This document shows, piece after piece, positions 20,186-31,891 of a DNA stretch of 64,000 bases. The DNA is from Cephalotus follicularis. Taxonomy: Eukaryota > Streptophyta > Magnoliopsida > Oxalidales > Cephalotaceae. The notes below the pieces were generated by a model, which ran no database searches, was not told the origin of the DNA, and was given only the letters and a program-made list of their open reading frames with translations. Position 1 is the first letter of the stretch; every line of letters begins with the position of its first letter. The translations under genes and the position numbers were made by a program. The stretch spans positions 58,901 through 122,900 of the forward strand of contig BDDD01002288.1 in assembly GCA_001972305.1 (NCBI GenBank). The letters are read 5' to 3'.

Positions 20186-22725
20186 GATCCGTTTTAATAT
20201 CAATTGGACTTTAATTTCAGTTTTTGGTGACTATTTTGGAATGATTAAAGTAGCTGAGATTCTAATTTAATTCCATTCCCATTGTTGTTTTATAAAATTA
20301 AGTTTTTCTTAAACCGAGGGAAACTGGATTTTAAATATTTTAGTGGGAGGTTTATTGGAATATCGGCAATCTTAGGATTATTTCGATTGGTCATTGGAAA
20401 TTGAAATTACTTGTGTTTATTTATTTCTATTGTGGATATAGATTTAAATGTCTTATGCATGATGGTAGGCAATGGGATTGAAGCTAGCTTTTGGTTTCTT
20501 TTGTGGATGGTTTAAATTGCTTTATTTTCGTGTACTTTATCTGGTCTGTAATATGGTTGCCTGCAAGCACCATTTTTCCATATTTGTGTAATTCTCTCAC
20601 TCCCTCCATTTGTATTCTATTCCTTATTTTTAAATGTTTTTGTAAATTTCATTTTTGTAAATAAAAGAAGAGAAGAATCGCAAAGGAGCTTTTAGAGGGA
20701 GATCAAGGAAATTGAAAGACCAAGTGAAGACCATGTATGCATGGAGCATTTTGTAATAAAGTAGTTTTGAATAGTTCACCTAGGAGACCGAGTGATCACA
20801 TACGCTCGTGTGATCGCTCATAGATTTAATTCCTAGCCAGGCCATTTTTATTTCTATGTGGATCATAGGATGCATGAGATGGATGTTTATTTTTTGCAAA
20901 CAATCCAAACACGTCAAGCATAATAAGCCGTTCCAAATGGATTGGAAGATTAAAATTGATTTAATAAACGACTTTGGTAATTTAAAATTTGATGAGACCT
21001 CCAATTCCTCCAATTTGTAAATAATAAGTCCATAAGCGGTGGGACACAAGGGTGTCTTGTCGTTGGCCTTCCACGCCTTCGTTTACTAGTATGGATATAT
21101 GGGGATATCACTGCCCAGCAGAGGTCCCCCGTATGACCATTTCTACTAAATTTCAGTGTTGGGGTAGCACTGGGAAGAAATAACTAAGTTTTGGCATTTA
21201 TAATCAACATCCTGATGAATATCAAAACTGGTTAATTTCTTTGAGGGTAGTGGGTCTGACTTATACCGGGTTCATACTATTGAACCGCCCAGCGGTGGAT
21301 TGTATGGGCCGTGAGGCCGAACTTGTATCGGATCTTGCATTTCAAGGGCGAGGCCCCAATGCAAATTGCTACTAAATGCCTACCTATTTGGTATTATGGT
21401 TACGTCTCGCCAAACGCAGAGACCATAATATTGCGAGATAGATTCCGATCCCCACTAGGAAGCCGGTACTTCCCGAATTCCACATCTGGAGGTGTGGGAT
21501 ACGATTAGAATAGTGGGAGGAGCCATAATTACTAAAGACCAATAATTAGTGTAATAACATGAAATTGAATAATCTGCTAAATTACTTTCTTGTTTCTTCT
21601 AACAGGTTATTAAATAACATATTCTATATACTCAATTGGCAGACAGCACAGTAATTTGGCATGTTTTACATTTTCTTAAGCGACATAATCCATATTTTTT
21701 GAATGGTTGCGCATTGTACTCACGAGCATGAGAGTTTTTCATGCTATGACTGAGATACCCCCACATTATAGATCAATGCGTCTGACCATCACAAGGCCGG
21801 GTAGGCTATGTGGTGGGATGATGATCATAGACCTCAATACATGGCGAGTGTTGCCTTGATGCCAAACTGGCAAACGTTGTGTATTTCTTCACAGACCTTA
21901 TGTGCCGTGTTAATACAACTTGAGGAGTTTTTTGGCACACAGTCAATGACTGATAAGGTAGTTTTGGACCAGTCTGGATCAAAACAAATGTGACACCTAT
22001 TCCTTCTTCTGGAACAACCTCGGGGAGAGGTGGATCGAGAGGATCCAGTTCCCAGGGTAAGGAGCCCAAAAGGAAGAAAGAAAAAGGAACAACTTCATAT
22101 GGTTTGGGGATACCATTCATTAGAGGATTAAATAGCTTATTAAATGAGAAATCCCGCTTCTATGTGGGAAGTTAGGATACTGGAAGAGAAATTGCGAACA
22201 ATTTCTTGCTTCCATTGCAGATGTTACCTTGGGGTTAGGTACCGTCATATTTTCATATTCCACTTAGCTTAAAATGTAAGTTCAATTTGGGTTGTGTACT
22301 CAAGTTGTGAGACTAACATTTGTTACTCTTTGCAGGATGATAAGAGGAGCTAGGCAGTTGGGAGCTGAGGATGCAATGGACTTATGACATGAAGATCGAG
22401 GATCTACTTTAATGTAGTAGGATATTTTGATTTGTATGTATAAAGCAATGTGGCTTTGGTATATAGACTAAACTCTTGTAAACATTGTAAACAACTTTTG
22501 TTCTAAACTTTGATTAGCATATCCAATATATATTTTGTAAAGCTGAGAGCTTTTTATTTATTACAAATGGATAGTGGCTATTATTTCTGGTTGTGTATCA
22601 ATCGACACTGATTAACTAGATAATGGGTTTTAAGTCTTAAATACTAATCAAACAATAGCACTAGCTATTGACCAAAGAATTAATAATAAAAGACTGAGAA
22701 ATTTGATATAAATCCTTCACAACCT
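20186..22725 (+). other. Copia 2 leader and decayed gag region
   Basis: No continuous reading frame. The piece at about 22010-22110 is rich in Gly, Ser and Lys (SGRGGSRGSSSQGKEPKRKK), as in the low-complexity part before a gag knuckle, but no knuckle cysteines are visible. 21050-21540 is noncoding with short GC-rich segments. I assign it to copia 2 because it lies between its primer site and integrase. Confidence 0.5.
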
Positions 22726-23370
22726 TTTGCATTATTGATTAGGTCATTTTAGCAAGGCTAGATAAACACATTTGGCTAAGGATGGACTTTTGGACATCCA
22801 GGACAGGGAGTCTCTTTCCAACATGTACATCGTGTTTATTGGTGTAATGACCAAATCTTCTTTTCTCCAAGACTGGAGAGAAGGTAGTGGACATATTGTA
22901 ATATATTCACACTGACATTTGTGGTATAATGTCAGACAATGCACGTGAAGGTTTTCACTACTTCATCACCTGTGATTCGTCACAATTTCCGTAAGCGTTT
23001 CGGGTGAAACACAAATCTGAATCTTTTGAAAGAGTTAAGAGATTTAGATATGAAGTAGAAATCCAAACGGGTAAACCCATTAAAGCATTACGGTCTGATT
23101 TGGGAAGCGAATACCTGTCTGTTGAATTCTTGTGTAATCTGAGAGATAACGGAATTCATTCTCAATGGATCCTTTCTGGAACACCATACTGTGATGATGT
23201 TTCCAAACGGAGGAAATTGACATTCGTGAATATGTCAAATCCATTATGTTTTTTATTCATCTTCTTATCTCCTTTTGGGATTATGTGTTGCAGTGGCAGC
23301 GTACATCCTAATCTGGATTCCTATGAAATCTGTCCCCTCCATATCTTTCAAGATATTAAATAGGAGGAAA
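22726..23370 (+). pseudogene. pol: Copia 2 integrase remnant
   Basis: Broken frames spell YRLGHISKARLDKH, then the zinc and linker region, RHKSESFERVKRF, VEIQTGKPIKALRSDLGSEY (second catalytic Asp) and further AAYILIWIPMKSVP. The order matches copia integrase. Stops and frameshifts occur every few dozen bases, and the Glu region (expected as NGVSERRNRTL) survives only as DVSKRRN. Confidence 0.8.
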
Positions 23371-25290
23371 CCCAGCCTAAACCAAGAGGGTTAATGGCTT
23401 TCCGACTTTTGTAAGAAGGCAGAAACCTTCTAAGCTGGAGGCGCGAGCGGATTGTTACCGGTTTTGTGGGATATCCTAAGAAGTGCTTAGGATTTCATTT
23501 CAACCATCCTAGCGAGCAAATGGTATTTATTTCGCGCACTGCAAAATTCCTTGAAAGGGGAATACCTGTTTACAGGAAGCAGTGGGAGTAAGGTATAACT
23601 AAGTGAGTTATTACCAGGTGAAAGCCCACAGGCGATGAGGAATTAGAGGTGGAACCCTCTAAAGACAAGATTTGGGAAAGGATCCCAACCTGAGAAGGGA
23701 TCTCAGTAAGGCACTCCTTGTGAAAGGAGATCAGGCAAGATTTCAACAGCGTCTGAGAAATATGGTTTTCTCGCAAAAGTCACTGATAAATCTAAAGTCA
23801 TCGATGATGACGAGCCTGCCAGCTACAAGGGAAATAGTGAAGAGCACTACTTTCTAGGCATGGCTGGGAGTCATGAAATCCGAAATGGACGCCATATACG
23901 TCAACCGAGTAATGAACTTGGTTAATGATCCCATAGGCAGGTTGCCCAATGGTTGCATATATATGTTCAAAAGGAAGATAGGCGTTAATGGAAAAGGTTC
24001 AAACCTTTAAATCGTAATGATTAAGTCCATTCGGATAATGCTTGTAATTGACACTCGTTATGGATATAACAAATGGCAGATGGATGTCAAGATAACCTTG
24101 AAAAAGGACTATCTTGAAGAGGACATCTTAATGTCTCAAACCAGAGAGGTTTACATCCAAGGAACATGAGCACAGAGTGTGTGTAAGCTCCTAAGGTTTG
24201 TGTATGACCTTACACAAGCATCTCATAGCTGAAACATCTGTTTTTGATTTTATCAAAAATGATACTATGCCTTATGTCTACCGGAAATAGGATATCCCAG
24301 ATATCACTTTCTTAGTATTGTACATAGATGACATTCTACACATTGGTAATGTTGTAGGTATGCTATAGTACAATAAACCAAGAACTTCTCTAAAAGGATT
24401 TGGGAGAGACTTCCTACGTTTTGATAATGAAGATACAATGGGATAGATCAAGTAGGTTGTTCGCACTTTCCCAAAGCCAGTACATCAGCAGAGTACTGAT
24501 ATAGTATGGACTTCTGAATTCCGCGTTTGGCTTATTGCCAATTAGCCAAGAAATTCATCTTTCCAAGTGGATGTTGAAAGAGACGTCAAAGGAAAGTGTT
24601 GCATGACTAGGCTACCTTATGCTTTGGCTAAAGGTTACATCATGCAATATCATACTTTGTACTAGGACTTAAATCGTACAATCCTAAGGGTCTGGCTAGT
24701 CGATTATCAGTCCAATCCCTGCGAGATGCACTGGGAATTATCAAAGAGATCTAAGAGTGACTCAGGATTTCTTCTTGACATCTGGAGAAGATAGTGAATT
24801 GAATTAGAGTTATGTTGACTCTGATTTCATTTGTCATATGAATGATCACGACATCGTATCAGGATATGTGATTGTCCTGAACGAAGGTGTTGTGTGAGTT
24901 GGAAGGGTCTACAATAGTGGGACACTGTTGACTAAACCATGAATACGAGTATGTTATAACCTATGATACCGAAAAGTTGCTGTTTGGTAGCGCAAGTTCA
25001 CTATGGAACTTTATGTAGTTCCATCTATCATTCATCCATTTGTGTAGAGTGATGACGATAGGAGGCCTTTGCACAGGCTATGGAACCCAGTCTCATTACG
25101 GCTCTAAACTTAAGCAATAGTATCATTATATTATATGATTCATGATATCGTATAAAGAGGAAACATTATCCTAGAGAGATTTGCGACGTGAGCAAATTTT
25201 GGCAGACCCACTGACCAATGCCATGAGCATTAGTAGTACTTAAGTGACAAAGGAAGTGCGATTGGCTAAGGCTAAAGGTCTTCATGTCTT
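23371..25290 (+). pseudogene. pol: Copia 2 reverse transcriptase and RNase H remnant
   Basis: Recognisable fragments are RIVTGFVGYPK (about 23450), YGYNKWQMDVK followed by EEDILMSQ (24060-24130), QSNP with MHWEL (about 24710), YVDSDF-like sequence at 24810 and ILADPLTNAM before the purine tract (25195-25225). The catalytic YVDD block appears only as LYIDDI (about 24318). No domain is intact. The purine tract AAGTGGGAGAT lies at 25298-25308. Confidence 0.75.
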
Positions 25291-25308
25291 GAGGGCCAAG
25301 TGGGAGAT

Positions 25309-25605
25309 TGTTAGAGTAGGGGTGTCCCTGCATGCCACGAGGTGGCTCTGCACAAATATATATGTACGTATGAGATGCACTCCTTAACTGGAGGTATCTC
25401 TTTAAGCCGCGGGGCGGCTACATGTGCGTATATTACACTCTCTATTTATACAATTTGAATTCCCTTTGTGTTTTATAGTGCATATTCAATCAACAATGAC
25501 AACCCACTATATGTATATCCCAAACCATCTTAAATGGATCGGGTGATCACCATGTCATCCGAGTACACATATAGTGCCCTGTCGTTCAAGGGGTTGGATC
25601 TCATG
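25309..25605 (+). repeat. 3' LTR of copia 2, first segment
   Basis: Begins TGTTAGAGTAGGGG after the purine tract. By eye about 14 of 297 positions differ from the 5' LTR, mostly transitions. It is cut at TCATG (25601-25605), the target duplication of gypsy 3, and resumes at 33555. Confidence 0.92.
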
Positions 25606-25796
25606 TGTAACGCCCGAGATTTTCCTTGTATTATAATTTCACAATGTATTTGTACTTTTGAATTGTGGAATTAATAAAGGATGGATTTTCCGAATTTGAT
25701 GATGTTTTACCGAACTCTAATGATAAAGGAATTGGAATCAAATTGTGAAGGGAATGTTAAATGTGTGTTTTGGGTAAAAACGGCACAGTTTTAGGG

Positions 25797-25905
25797 TTAA
25801 AGCGCTGACGCCTAGACTTGGAGAGTCGACGCTTAGGCCATTGAAACTCGCGTTTAAATAGTACACATAAGCGTCGACGCTTGCATGTAACTGTCGACGC
25901 TTTAC
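25797..25905. repeat. Palindrome cluster D1 (gypsy 3, 5' LTR)
   Basis: Two pairs: AGCGCTGACGCCTA with AGTCGACGCTTA, then AAGCGTCGACGCTT (25869-25882, perfect palindrome) with CTGTCGACGCTTTA. Core spacing is about 23-25 bp within each pair. The same cluster lies at 32088-32197 in the 3' LTR. Confidence 0.85.
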
Positions 25906-26671
25906 GGCGTGTTCTACACATTCTTGACAACAGATTAACGTGTCGCAAAGAGGTGTTTTTCTTGCCTTTTATCAAGTGTATTGGCAGACGTTTAAGGACG
26001 TGGCCTGCAAGCATTTTGTTGCCATACATGTCTGCAACAACAAGGCATGGGGCAGAGGGAGAATCCTTCAGTGCATGGCCTGTGAAGAAGAAGACAATGA
26101 CACCTGTTGCACCTGGTCTGCATGGAGGGGAGGAGTTAATCTGGTGAGTTTTGACAGAAGAAACAAAAACGTTTTGCATAAAATACCTACTCCTCTCACC
26201 CTCGCTTCTGTTACAAAGAACCAGAGACTTGATAGAGACTCCGTGAGTGGTAAAAGAGAGCAAGAGAACTTGGGAGAGGAGACAACCACCATTGTTGAGC
26301 AAGGAAGCTTGGATCTTGCACACCAGCTGATAGGACGAACCAGGGAGCTTCAAAGCCGTACCTGGGGACTCAAGTGACTTCATGGAATACTAAAAGAGGT
26401 GGACTTTCAGCTTCTAACTTGAGGCCAGAGGTAGGGGAAGCCATAATTGTAGTTTCATGTTCAATACTTAATGTTTGTTCAGTGATGTTATTGCATGAAA
26501 TTCATGGTTTAATGATCCGTTTTAGTCACTGAAATGATTCTATCTTGTACTGGTTGTGTCACATGATGTTGCATGACCGTTTTCTGTGTTTATTACCTGT
26601 TGGAATGCATGTATTATGCTTGAGAATGTCACTGTTTAGCCATGTCGTGAGGTAGAAGACGACCCCTGTTT

Positions 26672-26878
26672 TAAACCGTTGACGCCTAAGTAATGACCGT
26701 CGACGCTTTGTACTGTGAACTGCGTTTTATATACTGAAATGCGCTTGAACGTCGCCGTTTGAAGGAGTAGATATCGACGCCCAGACACTGAAAGCGCTGA
26801 CGCTAAGGGATTAAACGGTGACGCTTAAGACACATAAGCGTCGACACCTGAGGCTTAAACGCCGATGCCTTAGAGTCC
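26672..26878. repeat. Palindrome cluster D2 (gypsy 3, 5' LTR)
   Basis: Starts with the ordered pair CCGTTGACGCCTA and CCGTCGACGCTTTG, then about six weaker copies such as ACGTCGCCGTTT, GCGCTGACGCTA and AGCGTCGACACC. It lies about 870 bp downstream of D1. The 3' LTR copy is at 32960-33165, where some positions are closer to the perfect palindrome, for example ACGTCGACGTTT at about 33037. Confidence 0.85.
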
Positions 26879-27226
26879 TGTTTGGACGATTTCTACCGTT
26901 TTGACACCTAACGATCCCGATTTCGCTTAGGATGCATGAGAGCATCTGTATGCATCGCATATGTACTGTTTTATTGCTTGTTCTTGACTGTTTGAAATTT
27001 GTTTATGATTTCTAAGTTATTACTTTAGAAATGCATATAAAACTGCTATGTTGAGTACGAAAATGTGAAACAAATGTTATTATATTTTCGAACATACTGA
27101 GGGAGTAATTTCCCACCTACTGAACTGAAAAGTTTTAATTTTATGGTTTTTGCATGAGCTGTACTTTATGTTAATTGCCTTTACCGCTTTAATGTTACGT
27201 TTCTCTTAAACGGGGTGTGACAACAG

Positions 27227-27238
27227 TGGTATCAGAGC
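27227..27238 (+). other. Primer-binding site of gypsy 3
   Basis: TGGTATCAGAGC begins five bases after the LTR end; it complements initiator tRNA-Met. Confidence 0.95.
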
Positions 27239-27332
27239 ATATTCCAAATATGCTTAGCTAGGATGCTTTCCTTGGCAATTAATGAATCGTTTTCCTAAAG
27301 TCGTGACTGACCGTCAACCTTCTTATAGGAAA

Positions 27333-28880
27333 ATGGACCGAAGGAGAACTCGAGTTAGGGCTAGAGCTGCTGGAGCTAATGCCCCTGAGGAGGAAAATGT
27401 TTCACAAGGGATGAATATTCCCCAAGATGATAGAGATCCGATGGCTCGGATTGCAGACTATTTTCAGCAACAGATGGCCTTTAACAGGGCTAATGCGGAG
27501 GAGATGCGCCAGTACCACGCGTAAGCTCAACCGCAACATAGGGCTCCCGACCACTGCCCGGGAGAGGACGGTTTTGGGAGAGATATTGAGAAGTTCATGA
27601 GGCTGAATCCACCCAGCTTCAAGGGAGAACTTGATGCTACAATTGCTGAGAGATGGCTTCAAGACCTGGAGAATATCTTTGAGGTGATGGACTGTACTGA
27701 CACCCAGAAACTGAAGTTCGTTGTGTACCGCTTATGGGGTGAGGCCACTCATTGGTGGGAAATGGTTAAAGCAAAGTGGGAATCGCAGAGGTTGGATAGC
27801 ACTTGGGATAGATTCCTGACAGAATTCCTGGAGACTTATGTTCCACCTATTTAGCAATAACGATGAGAGACGGAGCTCTTGGAGCTGCGTCAAGGGGAGA
27901 TGACTGTGGCCGAGTACTAGGCCAGGTTTATGGAGCTAGCCAGAGATTCACCTTATCTGGTAGCTGACGAAAAAAAGAAGATTCGGAGGTTTCTGAGAGG
28001 CTTGCGACCGGACCTTCGGTCGAGGATTAGAGCAATGGAGCTGAGGACTTTTGTGGAGGTTGCTCAGAAAGCAAGACTGTTGGAGACGATATGCAGTGAG
28101 GACCGGGCTGAGAGAGCTCGTGCAAAGGAGAGTAAGCAGAGTCCTACATAGTCCCGACCGGCATCGTCAAAGTGGCAAGATGGTGGTTCTCCGATGAAGT
28201 CGTCGAAGAACAAGTCTCAACAGACAGCTTCACAGGGTACTCCTAGCCAAGGGAGTAATGCTAGATCTGGGGGATGTTTTTATTGGTGCTTGAGGTGCGG
28301 GGCACCGGGTCATTCGGTGAAGGACTGCCCAAATAGTTCTGCTACAGCGCCTACTGGGCCGGGGAGCAGTAGTGGTGCGGCTGCGGGACCGTCACAGAGG
28401 AAGGACACCGGCAAGGGCATCGTAAAAGGTAGAGTTTTTGTACTTGCTCAGACTGAGGTTCCAGAGTCGACTTCTGTTGTTGGAGGTACTCTGTATATAT
28501 ATGGTTATTCTGCTAGAGTACTGATGGATTCTGGAGCATCACATTCTTTCATATCTGCACGTTTTGCATCTTTTTTAGATGTTACCCATGACTGCATGTC
28601 ATACATACTTGATGTGAGTACACCGACTGGGACTTCCATGTATACAGACTCAGTATATAGGAGTTGTGAGATGTCTATGGCAGGCATCCCTTTGTATGCA
28701 GATTTGATAGTGCTGCCTATCCGTGACTTCGATGTGATATTGGGGATGGATTGGCTATCGGCACACCGTGCTCGTACGGATTGCTACCATAAGACTGTGG
28801 ATATTTGTCTGCCCGACGGAATGACTTTTCAGTTCAAGGGAGACAAAGGGTTCTTGACACCAATCATATCTTTCTTCAAG
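27333..28880 (+). pseudogene. gag: Gypsy 3 gag and protease
   Basis: ATG at 27333 is chosen because the homologous gypsy G gag also starts with a MD-RRGR-type sequence after AGGAAA. Gag shows WLQDLENIFEVMDCT, RLWGEATHWWE, QGEMTVAEY, MELARDSPYLVADE and RRFLRGLRPDL, then a nucleocapsid knuckle CLRCGAPGHSVKDC (28288-28329). Protease follows with VLMDSGASHSFIS (DSG at 27 kb offset 28527-28535) and LPIRDFDVILGMDWL. In-frame stops at 27522, 27852, 27858, 27864, 27918 and 28149 each differ from Gln or Arg codons by one C-to-T change. A single-base loss near 28870 shifts pol by one frame. Confidence 0.92.
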
Positions 28881-31846
28881 CATCGAGATACCTAGAGAAA
28901 GGATGCGAGGGATATCTGGCCTATGTTATTGATCGTAGGAAGGAGAAAGGCTTGAGTTTGGAGGAAATTCCAGTTGTGTGCGAATTTCCGGATGTGTTTC
29001 CTGATGATTTGGAATCCTTACCACCGAAGAGGAGTATGGAGTTCATTATTGATCTTGTTCCTAGAACTTCTCCTATTTCTAAATCACCCTATCGGATGGC
29101 TCCTGCTGAGTTGCGAGAGCTGAAGCTATAGTTACAGGACCTGATTGACAAAGGTTTTGTAAGACCCAGTGTTTCTCCATGGGGTGCACCTGTACTGTTT
29201 GTCAAAAACAAGGATGGGTCAATGAGGCTATGCATCGACTACAGAATGTTGAATAAGGCAACTACCAAGAACAAGTATCCTTTACCCCACATTGAGGAGT
29301 TGTTTGATCAGTTGCAAGGATCAAGGGTGTTTTCCAAGCTCGACGTGAGGTCAGGTTATCACCAACTGCGAGTAAGGGAAGGAGACATTGAGAAGACTGC
29401 CTTCCGAACACGGTATAGTCATTACGAGTTCCTGGTGATGCCGTTTGGTGTTACCAATGCACCGACAACTTTTATGTCATTGATGAATGACGTATTCCAA
29501 CCATACCTGGACCAGTTTGTTGTGGTGTTCATTGATGACATACTGGTGTATTCGAGGAATGAGGAGGAGCACACTCACCATCTGAGGCTAGTATTGCAAG
29601 TTCTCAGAGAACACCGGTTGTATGCCAAGTTTGGCAAGTGTGAGTTCTGGCTTGACCATGTGATCTTTCTCGGTCACATAGTATCTGGAGAAGGCTTGAC
29701 GGTGGATCCGTCAAAGACTGAAGTAGTGAGAGACTGGCCACAACCAAAGAATGTGACGGAAGTGCGTAGTTTCCTTGGTTTGGCGGGATATTACCGGAGG
29801 TTCATCCAGAACTTTTCACGGATAGCCGAGACCTTGACCAGACTGACCCAGAAGAAGACTCCTTTTATCTGGGACGAAGACTGTGAGGCTAGTTTTTGTG
29901 AACTGAAGGATCGGTTGGTTTCCGCTCCTGTTTTGGCGTTACCTGATGGTAATGAAGGCTTTGTAGTGTATAGTGATGCATCAGGTAAGGGTTTGGGCTG
30001 TGTATTGATGCAGCGAGGCAGAGTGATTGTATATGCCTCGAGGAAGCTGAAGCCGTATGAAGAGAACTACCCGACTCAAGACCTTGAGCTTGCCGCTATT
30101 GTCTTCGCCCTTCAGAAGTGGAGGCACTATCTTTATGGGGTACAATTTGAGATCTTTACAGATCATAAAAGCTTGAGGTATCTGTTTTGTCAAGATACAC
30201 TGAACATGAGACAGCGTGGATAGGTAGAATTCTTCAATGATTATGATTGCAATGTCCAGTATCACACGGGGAAAGCGAATATGGTCGCTGAAGCCTTGAG
30301 CCGCGAGGCTAGGCTTGCCAGTGCGATGGTGTTTCAATGGAAGATGTTGGAAGACTTCCAAGAATGGTCTCCGTTTAATCAGTCACCAGGGATCTTTTTA
30401 TCTGACATGCGAGTATAGTCTGTGTTACTGGACCACATCAGGGATGCACAACCACATGATCCGGAGTTGCAACGGATTCGAGAGAATCTGGTTTCGGGAT
30501 CCGATTTTCGAGTGCATGCTGATGGCATCCTGAGATATCGGGGACATGTGTGCCTTCCGAACGAACCAAGACTGAAGGATGAACTACTTCGCGGAGCTCA
30601 TAAATCCCTGTACAGTATTCATCCTGGTTGCACGATAATGTATCAAGACATGAAGAAGTGTTATTGATGGTCTGGCATGAAGCAGGAGATCGCTGAGTAT
30701 GTGGCAAGGTGTTTGACTTGCCAGATAGTTAAGGCCGAGCACCAGAGACAGGCAGGTTTGCTGCAACCTTTGCCCATTCCAGAGTGGAAGTGGGAACATG
30801 TTACGATGGATTTCGTTTCGGGTTTTCCTCTGACTTGGAACCGTCATAATGCCGTGTGGGTCATCGTGGATAAACTCGCCAAATCAGCGCACTTTCTGCC
30901 TACACACGTTACTGATTCTGTGAGCAAGCTAGCTCGTTTGTATGTGAAGGAGATAGTGAGATTACACGGTGTTCCAGTCAGTATCGTATGCAACAAAGAC
31001 GCCATCTTCACTTCCAACTTTTGGAAGAGATTTCAGACAGCTTTTGGGATGAAGCTGAACCTGAGTACTGCCTTCCACCCTCAAACCGATGGGAAGTCTG
31101 AGGGTACCATCCAGACCCTGGAGGATATGCTACGGGCCTGTGTTATTGATTTTGCTGGTACTTGGGAGGATCACATCCCTCTGATAGAGTTTTCCTACAA
31201 TGACGGCTATCACTCCAGTATCGGCATGGCACCTTTTGAGGCACTGCATGGGAGGAAGTGCCGATCTCCTGTATGTTGGGATGAGGTCGGGGAGCGACCT
31301 TTACTCGGGACTGAGTTAGTAGAGGAAACTTCAGAGAAAATCAGGATGACCAAGAAGAAGATGCTTGCTGCTCAGAGTCGGCAGAAGAGCTATACGGACA
31401 GTGTCAAGAGAAGGCCTTTAACCTTCAGTGTGGGCGATCATGTGTTCCTGAAGGTATCACCATGGAAGGGTGTGCAAAGGTTTGGGAAGAAGGGCAAATT
31501 AGCGGCACGCTACATTCGTCCTTTCGAGATTTTGGAGAGAGTCAGGGAGGTAGCTTACCAGCTTGCCTTACCTCCTGCACTGTCAAACGTGCACGACGTC
31601 TTCCATGTATCTATGCTGAGGAGATATGTCCCAGACCCGTCACATGTCCTGGACCATGATACTGTTCCGATGCGGGATGACCTATCCTGTGAGGAATTGC
31701 CTGTGCGGATTCTTGATCAGAAGACGCAGATTTTGAGGAACCGAACCATCTCCATGGTCAAGGTTAAATGGCAGTTCCACCGACCAGATGAATCAACTTG
31801 GGAGCGTGAGGAGGACATCCGAGAACGCTACCCGCACTTGTTCTAG
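28881..31846 (+). pseudogene. pol: Gypsy 3 pol: reverse transcriptase, RNase H, integrase
   Basis: One frame from 28881 to TAG at 31844-31846. Reverse transcriptase: [38 protein letters not shown] and [13 protein letters not shown], with catalytic residues present. RNase [16 protein letters not shown] and [10 protein letters not shown]. Integrase: zinc region around 30590-30730 ending RCLTCQIVKAEH, core with TMDFVSGFP, CNKDAIFTSNFW and FHPQTDGKSEGTIQTLEDM, then YIRPFEILERV where YIGPFEIL is usual. The tail resembles a chromodomain (VRILDQKTQILRNRTISMV, TWEREEDIRERYPHLF). Stops at 29129, 30221, 30416 and 30665 all fit decay of CAG or TGG. Confidence 0.94.
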
Positions 31847-31877
31847 ATTTGTTTTAATTTCGAGGAAGAAATTCGTT

Positions 31878-31891
31878 GAAGGAGGGGTGGA
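31878..31891 (+). other. Polypurine tract of gypsy 3
   Basis: GAAGGAGGGGTGGA directly precedes the TGTAACGCCC start of the 3' LTR. Confidence 0.9.

Larger units (their letters stand above)
25606..27222 (+). repeat. 5' LTR of gypsy 3
   Basis: 1617 bp, TGTAACGCCC to GGGGTGTGACA. A possible TATA element is CATAAAATACC at about 26176. A 145-codon open frame (25940-26377) has a counterpart in the 3' LTR, but the LTRs are copies of one another, so this does not show that it is a gene. Confidence 0.93.
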
